Under the pieces are notes generated by a model. That model did not search any database. It was not told the origin of the DNA and worked only from the letters and a program-made list of their open reading frames with translations. The position numbers were made by a program, and so were the translations under genes. A stretch of DNA of 8,725 nucleotides. It comes from an uncultured Desulfobacterium sp. (GTDB taxonomy: Bacteria > Desulfobacterota > Desulfobacteria > Desulfobacterales > Desulfobacteraceae). Positions 1-5,605 of this stretch are shown one piece after another; positions within the stretch are counted from its first letter, which is position 1; each line of letters begins with the position of its first letter. The DNA lies in contig CAKZLA010000570.1 in assembly GCA_937124525.1 (NCBI GenBank), positions 1 to 8,725 of the forward strand. The letters run 5' to 3'.

Positions 1-193
1 CCTGATCCTCCACCACCTGGGGGGCCTGGCCGGAATATTCCGTGTAGACAATCACCTGGACGTCGGACAAATCGGGGATGGCATCCACCGGCATATTGAC
101 CATGGCGAATATCCCCCCCAGGATGGCAAACAGGGTGACAAGAATCACCATGAACCGATTGTTCACCGACCATTCAATTATTTTTTCAATCAT
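1..193 (-). CDS. Heavy-metal efflux RND transporter, CusA/CzcA type (N-terminal fragment)
   Basis: This is the start of an inner-membrane RND pump that drives metal export with the proton gradient, working with the adaptor and outer-membrane proteins encoded just upstream. Only 64 residues are visible before the left window edge. They begin MIEKIIEWSVNNRFMV, continue with a hydrophobic first membrane helix (about residues 13-34), then PVDAIPDLSDVQVIV and a GQAPQVVEDQ stretch. The DA(I/L)PDLSDVQV signature and the Q-A-P-Q-x-V-E-x-Q motif are typical of the heavy-metal (HME) branch of RND pumps. The ATG at 193 has an AAGGA ribosome binding site (202-206, 8-nt spacing). A 263-base repeat-bearing gap separates it from the adaptor gene, whereas these two genes usually lie close together. 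Monovalent (Cus) versus divalent (Czc) specificity cannot be told, because the proton-relay and methionine residues lie outside the window. Confidence 0.93.
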   Translation of the reverse strand, partial: MIEKIIEWSVNNRFMVILVTLFAILGGIFAMVNMPVDAIPDLSDVQVIVYTEYSGQAPQVVEDQ

Positions 194-239
194 ATTTTCC
201 GTCCTTTCCAGCCATGTATTACCTGAAAACAGATGATAC

Positions 240-448
240 GTTTTTACATAACTGCCACGGGCAGACCGTATTGGGATCTGACCTGCCCACAACAAATATC
301 GAAACTCCAGTTATTACAAATCATTGGACGGAGTTTCTTATAAACGGGCATGCCGTCCAACGACACAACAAATGGTGAAAAAAGTACTTTGCCGCCCCCG
401 GCGGGGGCTCTGCTGTCGGCACTCCGACACCTCATTTTCTTATAAACG
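240..448 (-). repeat. Intergenic repeat cluster, left locus (two divergent units, minus orientation)
   Basis: This stretch fills most of the gap between the adaptor and pump genes and belongs to the same family as the repeats at 5330-5605, in opposite orientation. On the minus strand a module starting GTTTATAAGAA occurs at 448-438 and 346-336; the 12-base string TTCTTATAAACG is identical at plus positions 335-346 and 437-448. A second module, ATTTGTTGTG, occurs at 373-364 and 297-288. The best full match to the right locus is 287-315 against 5541-5569 (24 of 29 bases). Hairpins lie between modules: 259-264 with 283-288 (GGGCAG/CTGCCC), and 324-331 with 353-360 (TTGGACGG/CCGTCCAA). The pair 301-308 with 330-337 (GAAACTCC/GGAGTTTC) overlaps the previous one, so the two are mutually exclusive. 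The cluster begins about 9 bases after the adaptor stop codon. I see no convincing gene in it. Confidence 0.75.
394..429 (-). other. Two adjacent hairpins just downstream of the adaptor gene (possible attenuator or 3'-end stabiliser)
   Basis: On the minus strand, 28 bases after the adaptor stop codon, there is a TGTCGG/CCGACA hairpin (plus 414-419 with 424-429, 4-nt loop). It is followed by a GC-only hairpin GCCCCC/GGGGGC (394-399 with 403-408, 3-nt loop). A run of six T residues in the transcript (plus 378-383) follows 10 bases after the second hairpin, too far for a classical intrinsic terminator. These structures could partly terminate transcription or protect the upstream message from 3' exonucleases, lowering pump expression relative to the adaptor. 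That role is inference; the inverted repeats are seen directly. Confidence 0.5.
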
Positions 449-456
449 TGGTCAGG

Positions 457-1911
457 CTATTTCATATCTTCAAAAAAATCATCCGCTTCATCCGGGGTAG
501 TTGTTGGGGCTTTTTGGGCAATATCCATCATCTTTTTAACAGCCTCCTGGAGTTTTGACTCCGAATCCAGGAGAAACTGCCCCGATGTCACCACCGACTC
601 CCCGGGAGCAAGCCCCGTTATCACCTGTTGCTTTCCGTGGTCAAGGGAGGTGCCAAGAGTCACTTCTCTTGGCGTAAATTTTCCCCCTCCACGGGTAACA
701 AAGACCACATTACGCTCGCCGGACCGAATCACCGATTCCGAAGAAATGATCATACCCGTGTCAGTGCCGCCGGTTTTAATGGAGACATCCCCATACATCT
801 GGGGCTTTAACTCCATCAAAGGGTTTTCAAATTCCAGGCGAATCACCACATCCCGGGTCTTTTCCTGGAGATAGGGATAAATAAAGGTAATTTTCCCCCT
901 ATAGATTTTACCGGGAAGATAGGGAAGAGACATTTGAGCTTCCTGGCCCACCCGGACCTGGTCCAGCTCATACTCATAAATATGTGCCTCCACCCACACC
1001 CGGGAGAGATCAGAAATGGTATAAAGCGGGGTTCCAGCTTTGACATAGCCCCCCTGGACAGCCCGGTTCAGGGTGACAACCCCGGAAAAAGGAGATCTGA
1101 TCCGCACGGTTTTACTCACCTGACCCGAGGTTTCCATGGCCTCAATTTCAGCCTCAGCCACATCAAAATAACTCAGCCGCCGTCTTGACGATTCCAGGAA
1201 CCCACTGTTCTTTGTTTGTTTCCCCCCTTTTAAGGAGCGATATACGGAAAGATATTCCTCCTGGGCGGACAATAACTGAGGAGAATAGATTTCCAGCAGG
1301 GGTTCCCCTTTTTTCACCGCTTCTCCGGTGAAGTTCACATGGAGAACTTCGATCCATCCATCCACCTTAGGGCTGACCTGGGCAGTGCGGGTTTCATCGT
1401 AGGTAATGTGCCCATAGGTTCTAATAGTATGATTGAGAAGTCCTTTTTCAACCAATTCCGTGCGTATTCCCATGTTTTGCCGGGTGACCGGGTCCACCTT
1501 TACCGCCACCCCTCCAATTAATTCATCCTCATAAACCGGGGTAAGATCCATTCCCATTTTACTTTTGCCAGGGGCCTCATAAATCTCCATGGGGTCCATG
1601 GGTGCCCGCCAATAAAGGATTTTCCGCTCTCCACTCTTTTTTTCATCCTGGTTTTCTGCACCGGAGGATTTTATAACAAGATCCATATTGCAGATGGGGC
1701 AAAGACCGGGTTCCTTGGTGATAATCCAGGGGTGCATACCGCAGGTCCATAGCTGCTCTTGGGGATCATCCAGGGAAATCTCCCCCTGGGGCACCATGGA
1801 TTTATGGGGAAGGTGAAATCCCGCCAGATAAAATCCAGCACCCATCACAGCAGCCGTTATAATCGCAGTGATGACAATGGTTTTCATGGGCAATATTTTT
1901 TTTTCATTCAT
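457..1911 (-). CDS. cusB: CusB/HlyD-family periplasmic adaptor (membrane fusion protein) with two heavy-metal-binding motifs
   Basis: This 484-residue adaptor should bridge the RND pump and the outer-membrane channel in the periplasm. Residues about 10-31 form an N-terminal membrane anchor. A first metal-binding motif at residues 55-79 reads WTCGMHP...PGLCPICNMDL, with C57, M59, H60, C71, C74 and M76 as likely ligands. A second, cysteine-free motif at 99-128 is methionine-rich (APMDPME, then PGKSKMGMDL and PVYEDE), as in CusB-type proteins. The rest matches the barrel-sandwich and alpha-hairpin layout, including KVDGWIEVLHVNFTGEAVKKG and a late SGVVTLNRAVQGGYVKAG lipoyl half. The ATG at 1911 is preferred over an upstream in-frame TTG at 1929: it has GGGAG 5 nt upstream (1917-1921) and follows the preceding TGA with one base between (TGATATG), indicating translational coupling. 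The symbol is assigned by family; the exported ion is not proven. No separate CusF-like chaperone gene is seen. Confidence 0.92.
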   Translation of the reverse strand: MNEKKILPMKTIVITAIITAAVMGAGFYLAGFHLPHKSMVPQGEISLDDPQEQLWTCGMHPWIITKEPGLCPICNMDLVIKSSGAENQDEKKSGERKILYWRAPMDPMEIYEAPGKSKMGMDLTPVYEDELIGGVAVKVDPVTRQNMGIRTELVEKGLLNHTIRTYGHITYDETRTAQVSPKVDGWIEVLHVNFTGEAVKKGEPLLEIYSPQLLSAQEEYLSVYRSLKGGKQTKNSGFLESSRRRLSYFDVAEAEIEAMETSGQVSKTVRIRSPFSGVVTLNRAVQGGYVKAGTPLYTISDLSRVWVEAHIYEYELDQVRVGQEAQMSLPYLPGKIYRGKITFIYPYLQEKTRDVVIRLEFENPLMELKPQMYGDVSIKTGGTDTGMIISSESVIRSGERNVVFVTRGGGKFTPREVTLGTSLDHGKQQVITGLAPGESVVTSGQFLLDSESKLQEAVKKMMDIAQKAPTTTPDEADDFFEDMK

Positions 1912-1912
1912 A

Positions 1913-3562
1913 TCAACTCCCAGTTCCAATTATCCGGGCCAGCTGGGCCCTGTAAATACCAATGTCAGCCATGGCCCTGGCATGGGCCAGACGGGCCTTA
2001 AGCCAGTCTGAATAGGTCCCTGCCACATCGGCAAAGGCCACTCTTCCAGACTCATACTCCCGGGTGGATACCTCAAGTGCCGTGGCAGACAAGCCCACAA
2101 CGGTATCCCCGTACAATTTTGATGTCCTGACGGCCTGGTCCAACTCATACCATGAGCTTCGAACCATTTTCCGGGTCTGTGCTTCCATGTCTTTTAATTT
2201 TTCCCTTTTGGCGATCAAGCGCTTCCGGGTCTCCATGAGCCAGGATGCCCCCACACCATACCAGGGTTTCTTTGGAAGCCCTTTTCCCATGGAGGCTTTT
2301 ATCCCTTTGGGAAAAGCTGGTTCCATGGACAAGGAGCCCACCTTTGTGACGGCATCATCCCCGTACCGGGAAAAGCCCAGATCAAAACCTGGCAAAATCA
2401 TGGTTTCCGCCATCTCCACCATACGTTCCATTTTGCCGATCACGGCCCGGATCTGCTTTAACTCCTGGCGATTTTTCTGCGCCCTTGTGTATAAAGTTTC
2501 AATTCTGGGCACATTAAAAGACAGGGAAGGCACCACAGGGTGCCCCAGAAAGATCCCAGGGGGCAGATTCACCAGGGAAAGAATTACGGCCTGGACATTT
2601 TTTTGCTTTTCCTGGAGGGTCAGCAATGCGTCTTCCAGAATACGAACCTTCACTGTAACCCGGGTTACATCCTGAAAACCGGTTTTTCCGGATCGGTAAA
2701 GGGTGTCTGCCACCCCATGGAGATTTTTAAACACCGCCAGGGTCTCCCGGGTAATGTCCCGGGCCTTGATAAGATAGACCAGATTCCAGAAGGCTTGTTG
2801 CACATCAATGACAGCATCACGCTCGGCCATGGCCAGCCCTTCCCGGGCTGCGGCCACGGATTGTGCCACCACCTGACCTTTTAAGGCCGTCACTCCGGGA
2901 AAGGGAAAACCTTTTTCAATGGAAGAACGCCCCTTTACCGGTCCCACACCATTCATCAAGGCCTTTGTGAATGCAGCGTATTGTCCCAGAACAAGGTCCA
3001 GATCATCCACCTGACTGTGGGTGGCAAGTTCTGCGTCCACCAGGGAACGGGCCTGGGCAATGCCTGGATTTCTTAAAAGCGTCATTCCTGACAGCAACCC
3101 GGGGGAAATCTGATTTTTCACCAGGGATGCTGCTTTTTTTTCGTCCCCATCCACACCAGATAATTTCTTTACAAGGAAAGGTGGAATGATAAAAAATTCT
3201 ATTTTTTCTGCAGCCATTTTCCGGGAATCAATATCCGGCAGCAATGCCTTGTCAATGGATGGGATTTCCCCCCTTTGATCCATATAACTTGCGGACCAGT
3301 CCATGACCGGGGAAGCCTTGCCCATGGCAGGAGAGGCCTTGCGCTGGGAATCTATTTTCCCAGGCTTCTTTTCTTTAACCGGGAAAGCCGCAATGACAGC
3401 GGTTTCAGGCAATCTCCGGGAATGGGTTGTCGCCAATTGAGATACCGAACTTACCAGGGGGGGCACATAGTTCTCCAGACTGGACATCATAGCATTGTAG
3501 TTGCACCACCCCGTAAGGGGGAAAAAAAACACCATAGAGATAAAAATCATGAATTTAACCAT
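1913..3562 (-). CDS. TolC-family outer-membrane efflux protein, second copy, with N-terminal extension
   Basis: This 549-residue protein is a TolC-like channel subunit, encoded directly between the first TolC gene and the adaptor. The ATG at 3562 is chosen because it has a strong AAAGGAGG site (3569-3576, 6-nt spacing), overlaps the preceding stop by 8 bases and begins a hydrophobic export signal (MVKFMIFISMVFFFPLTGWC). A longer in-frame version back to 3724 would lie inside the upstream gene and lacks a signal. C20 is preceded by W, so it is not a normal lipobox. Residues about 21-155 are an unusual extension, with a short internal repeat (KASPAM, GKASPVM) and many charged residues. TolC similarity starts near RNPGI (164-168), continues through FPFPGVTALKG (219-229) and ends with a YESGRVAFADVAGTYSDWL helix. 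The family norm is about 420-480 residues. It is dissimilar from the upstream copy by eye, so not a recent duplicate. Confidence 0.85.
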   Translation of the reverse strand: MVKFMIFISMVFFFPLTGWCNYNAMMSSLENYVPPLVSSVSQLATTHSRRLPETAVIAAFPVKEKKPGKIDSQRKASPAMGKASPVMDWSASYMDQRGEIPSIDKALLPDIDSRKMAAEKIEFFIIPPFLVKKLSGVDGDEKKAASLVKNQISPGLLSGMTLLRNPGIAQARSLVDAELATHSQVDDLDLVLGQYAAFTKALMNGVGPVKGRSSIEKGFPFPGVTALKGQVVAQSVAAAREGLAMAERDAVIDVQQAFWNLVYLIKARDITRETLAVFKNLHGVADTLYRSGKTGFQDVTRVTVKVRILEDALLTLQEKQKNVQAVILSLVNLPPGIFLGHPVVPSLSFNVPRIETLYTRAQKNRQELKQIRAVIGKMERMVEMAETMILPGFDLGFSRYGDDAVTKVGSLSMEPAFPKGIKASMGKGLPKKPWYGVGASWLMETRKRLIAKREKLKDMEAQTRKMVRSSWYELDQAVRTSKLYGDTVVGLSATALEVSTREYESGRVAFADVAGTYSDWLKARLAHARAMADIGIYRAQLARIIGTGS

Positions 3563-4922
3563 CACTTGCCTCCTTTGCCAATTTTTCCGGAACAGCTGAC
3601 TCAAAACACTGATCAAGGCCGCCCACAAGACGTTCAAGTTCTGCAAGGGTTCCCCCATGGTCGGCCCTGGCCCTGGCAAGGGAGAGTTGAAAATTATAGG
3701 CAGCAGCCTGGGCTTCCACCACATCGGAAAAACTTCCCTGCCCCTGGCGGAACCACTCCTGGGACAAATCCAGGGCCTTCAGGGCCTGGGGAAGCATATT
3801 TTCCCGGTAAAGGGTAACCAGGCGCTTTGAATTGTTGAGTTTAAAATAAAGGGATCGTATGGTGCTGTGGGCTTGATTCACGACTTCTGATTTAATGGCT
3901 TTTTGCCGGGAGATTCCGGCCCTGGCCATGTTAATCCGACCCTTATTTTTACCGGACCAAATGGGAATATTAATGCCAAATTGTATCCCCACAGCATCAT
4001 CCCCGGCATCTCTGGGGGGTGATGCCACATCGGGCTGACCAATGGCGGCATAGAACAACCCCAGCTTAAAATCAGGCTTGCTTGAATATTCTGAAAGCGC
4101 CACATCAAGTTTTGCCTTTTCAACCTTTAAATCAGAAATACGAATATCTTCCTGGTTGTGGTCGGCAAGATCGTACAGGGTTGCAAGGGAACAGGTAAGT
4201 GGCACCATCTCAACATCCAGCAGCTCCCCAAATTCGGCCCCGGAAGAACGATTCAAAAGAGCGTTCAAAATTGTTTTTTCAGTGTGCTCAAGTTCTTCCA
4301 GGAGCAATATATCGTACTGGAGCTGCCCTTCCTGGGACTGTGCTTTAAGCACATCCATCAAAGCGGTGCGATCATCTGCATGGGCAGCTTCTGCCATCTG
4401 CCTCAATTTCGCTAATAACATGGCATTTTTGCGGGCAATCTCTCTTGCTTTCTGGATGTAAAGCAACTCATGGAAGGAGCGACTCACCCGGGCTCGAATG
4501 GCCCTTACACTGCCATCCGTGGCCAACTTTGCCATGGCCGCCTCTGTTTTGACGATCCTTCCTGAGGTGGACAATTTCCCTGGAAAAGGAATCATCTGGG
4601 ACAAGGAGGCATTCCAGTCCTGGGGACCCAGCCGCGTCTCAATGGGACTTGGAAACCAGGTAACCATGAGCTGGGGGTCGGGATAGGCCGTGGCCACACG
4701 ATATTTTTCAACCACAGTCCGCCATTTTTCAATCTCTGCCTGGATGGAAGGATTATTTCCGGTGGCGTAGGCCAACACCTGGTCAAGGGAGACTTTTTTT
4801 GTAAACACACCATCAGCTTGCCCGGGTTTGCCCTCTTCCCTGGCAAAAACACCTCCCGAAAACGACCCCAGCATCAAAACCCCCAGCATGAAGATCAACA
4901 TGTCTTTATTAATTTTATTCAT
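3555..4922 (-). CDS. TolC-family outer-membrane efflux protein (CusC/CzcC-like), first gene of the efflux operon
   Basis: This 455-residue protein is predicted to form the trimeric outer-membrane duct of the pump. Residues 1-27 are a clear Sec signal peptide (charged MNKINKD start, hydrophobic core, GGVFA before the cut). No lipobox cysteine is present, unlike E. coli CusC, which is lipidated. The mature part has the hallmark VLAYATGNNPSIQAE helix, then AYPDPQL (79-85) and SQMIPFPGKLSTSG (108-121), typical of metal-efflux TolC proteins. The second half repeats the helical pattern, with IQFGINIPIWSGKNKGRI and a final FRQGQGSFSDVVEAQAA motif. The ATG at 4922 has AGGTG at 4928-4932 with 5-nt spacing. 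Its stop overlaps the start of the second TolC gene by 8 bases. As the first gene after the long intergenic region it probably sits behind the operon promoter. Confidence 0.9.
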   Translation of the reverse strand: MNKINKDMLIFMLGVLMLGSFSGGVFAREEGKPGQADGVFTKKVSLDQVLAYATGNNPSIQAEIEKWRTVVEKYRVATAYPDPQLMVTWFPSPIETRLGPQDWNASLSQMIPFPGKLSTSGRIVKTEAAMAKLATDGSVRAIRARVSRSFHELLYIQKAREIARKNAMLLAKLRQMAEAAHADDRTALMDVLKAQSQEGQLQYDILLLEELEHTEKTILNALLNRSSGAEFGELLDVEMVPLTCSLATLYDLADHNQEDIRISDLKVEKAKLDVALSEYSSKPDFKLGLFYAAIGQPDVASPPRDAGDDAVGIQFGINIPIWSGKNKGRINMARAGISRQKAIKSEVVNQAHSTIRSLYFKLNNSKRLVTLYRENMLPQALKALDLSQEWFRQGQGSFSDVVEAQAAAYNFQLSLARARADHGGTLAELERLVGGLDQCFESAVPEKLAKEASDG

Positions 4923-5042
4923 CAGTTCACCTGCCCGGATGGGAAATTATGTATCACCATTGGTGCACAACCCAGGCCCCATACCTGGGAGGATGTTCAA
5001 TTAAAACCAAGTCCGAAAACTGGATCATTATATTTAAACAAT

Positions 5043-5058
5043 AGCAAAAGATATGCCC
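5043..5058 (-). promoter_or_regulatory. Candidate sigma-54 (-24/-12) promoter for the efflux operon
   Basis: On the minus strand this reads GGGCATATCTTTTGCT, against the consensus TGGCAC-N5-TTGCW. The GG at -24 and GC at -12 are separated by exactly 10 bases, and the TTGC-T block is perfect; the deviations are the first T and two bases after CA. The expected start site is near 5032, giving a leader of about 110 bases before the ATG at 4922. A sigma-54 activator gene is encoded 2.9 kb upstream, and a palindrome sits at an enhancer-like distance. A TATAAT string lies just downstream (5027-5032 on the minus strand) but has no good -35 partner. Function is inference. Confidence 0.5.
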
Positions 5059-5237
5059 AAAATTATTGGCACCAGAGGTGACACTGGGTAATAAAAAAAT
5101 GGAAACAGGGATAATTTAGTAATTTCAAAGAAGTATATCGTCAATTAAGTAGCATGTCATTTTTTATTTTTTATTTTCAACTGGGGACAAGAAAGAGAAA
5201 GGGAATAAAAAATGATAAATTTTTACGCAGCTATCAG

Positions 5238-5266
5238 CATGGGTGCGATAAAATTTCGCACCCATG
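5238..5266. promoter_or_regulatory. 29-bp palindrome, candidate activator or regulator binding site
   Basis: The arms CATGGGTGCGA (5238-5248) and TCGCACCCATG (5256-5266) are an 11-bp perfect inverted repeat around a 7-base AT-rich centre. No T-run follows on either strand, so it does not look like an intrinsic terminator. Its centre is about 220 bases upstream of the start site predicted from the sigma-54 candidate, a usual distance for an enhancer site bound by an NtrC-family dimer. A single dyad of this size fits a homodimeric helix-turn-helix protein. It could alternatively be a message-end hairpin for the cyclase-like gene. Confidence 0.5.
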
Positions 5267-5278
5267 GGGAAACAATTA

Positions 5279-5308
5279 TTGACTGATATATGGGAATTTT
5301 TTTATATG
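5279..5308 (+). promoter_or_regulatory. Weak sigma-70-like promoter reading into the repeats
   Basis: TTGACT (5279-5284) is followed by TTATAT at 17-base spacing (5302-5307), with TATATG one base later. Transcription from it would cross the repeat cluster and run antisense into the 3' end of the cyclase-like gene. The sequence is AT-rich, so a chance match is quite possible. Confidence 0.22.
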
Positions 5309-5339
5309 ATACTCTGTATAGAATACTGCAATAATGGGA

Positions 5340-5348
5340 GTTTCATTT
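5340..5348. repeat. Target-site duplication, left copy
   Basis: GTTTCATTT directly abuts the left terminal inverted repeat of the 118-bp element and is identical to 5467-5475. It is part of the conserved intergenic repeat unit, which fixes the insertion point. Confidence 0.82.
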
Positions 5349-5466
5349 GAGTGTACCCTTTTTGCATTATTCTCTGCATTTGTAATCATGGAAAGGGGCT
5401 GGGGGATGAGGATTGCCCTATATTTTCCATTCCGATCACCTCCGATCATCTAAAAAGGGTACACTC
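5349..5466. mobile_element. 118-bp MITE-like element with 15-bp terminal inverted repeats and 9-bp target duplication
   Basis: The ends are GAGTGTACCCTTTTT (5349-5363) and AAAAAGGGTACACTC (5452-5466), a perfect 15-bp inverted repeat. Immediately outside are identical 9-base direct repeats GTTTCATTT (5340-5348 and 5467-5475). Removing the element and one direct repeat restores a repeat unit that matches the neighbouring intact copy at 27 of 29 positions, so the empty site is visible in the same window. The interior codes for nothing. It contains an ATGGAAA/TTTCCAT pair (5388-5394 with 5424-5430) and an 8-base direct repeat TCCGATCA (5431-5438, 5441-5448). It must have been moved by a transposase encoded elsewhere. 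A 9-bp duplication is known from several IS families; I do not recognise these ends well enough to assign one. Confidence 0.85.
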
Positions 5467-5475
5467 GTTTCATTT
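5467..5475. repeat. Target-site duplication, right copy
   Basis: GTTTCATTT directly abuts the right terminal inverted repeat of the 118-bp element. The uninterrupted unit at 5551-5559 carries the same nine bases once, as expected for an unoccupied site. Confidence 0.82.
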
Positions 5476-5605
5476 TTTGTTGTGGCAAAGTTTTACTACT
5501 GCCATGTATGTTTTATAAGAAGCTTCGTCCAAAAAGCTATAATAATTGGAGTTTCATTTTTCGTTGTGGGGCAGGTTAATCTGCCATGTTAGTTATAAAA
5601 AGAAC

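Larger units (their letters stand above)
4923..5605. other. 683-base intergenic region between the cyclase-like gene and the efflux operon
   Basis: No gene is supported here on either strand. From the efflux side it contains a leader with a small hairpin (CCCAGG 4971-4976 with CCTGGG 4984-4989) and a short CACCATTGGTG palindrome (4956-4966). Then come the sigma-54 promoter candidate (5043-5058), AT-rich low-complexity sequence around 5160-5220, a 29-bp palindrome (5238-5266), and the repeat cluster (5330-5605) interrupted by a 118-bp inserted element (5349-5466). It is clearly richer in A+T than the flanking genes. The leader from the predicted start site to the ATG would be about 110 bases. 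Confidence 0.8.
5330..5605 (+). repeat. Intergenic repeat cluster, right locus (two units, one split by an inserted element)
   Basis: The first unit runs 5330-5348 and resumes at 5476 after the inserted element and its duplicated target. The second runs from about 5510 to 5605. Shared parts are AATAAT(G/T)GGAGTTTCATTT followed by TT(T/C)GTTGTGG, then a small hairpin (5483-5487 with 5500-5504 in the first unit; 5570-5574 with 5581-5585 in the second), then CTGCCATGT and a TTATAA motif. Joining the two halves of the first unit gives 27 of 29 identities with 5541-5569. The sequence 5510-5551 also matches the reverse complement of 306-346 at the left locus. The cluster touches the stop codon of the cyclase-like gene at 5606. 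The family is not one I can name; it behaves like REP-type or other short intergenic repeats. Confidence 0.75.

Noticed and set aside
244..435. A 63-codon minus-strand reading frame in the adaptor-pump gap
   Set aside because: It lies wholly inside the repeat and hairpin region, shows no recognisable protein features and has no clear ribosome binding site.
240..448. Integron attC or CRISPR-like array
   Set aside because: There are no GTTRRRY/RYYYAAC core sites in attC order and no regular spacers; the units differ in length and contain hairpins of varying sequence.
1912..1929. An upstream TTG start for the adaptor giving six extra residues
   Set aside because: The ATG at 1911 has GGGAG at correct spacing and sits one base after the preceding stop; the TTG overlaps the upstream gene and lacks a comparable site.
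2064..2675. A 203-codon plus-strand reading frame
   Set aside because: It is antisense to a well-supported TolC-family gene and its translation has no coherent domain features.
3503..3562. The second TolC protein as a lipoprotein
   Set aside because: The residue before C20 is tryptophan, where a lipobox needs Gly, Ala or Ser.
3275..3817. A 180-codon plus-strand reading frame
   Set aside because: It is antisense across the junction of the two TolC genes, rich in Pro/Gly/His without domain structure; treated as a shadow.
5027..5032. A TATAAT -10 box on the minus strand as the main operon promoter
   Set aside because: No hexamer resembling TTGACA lies 16-18 bases upstream; the overlapping -24/-12 match is better.
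5238..5266. The 29-bp palindrome as an intrinsic terminator
   Set aside because: Neither strand has a T-run directly after the stem, and the nearest upstream stop codon is over 300 bases away.
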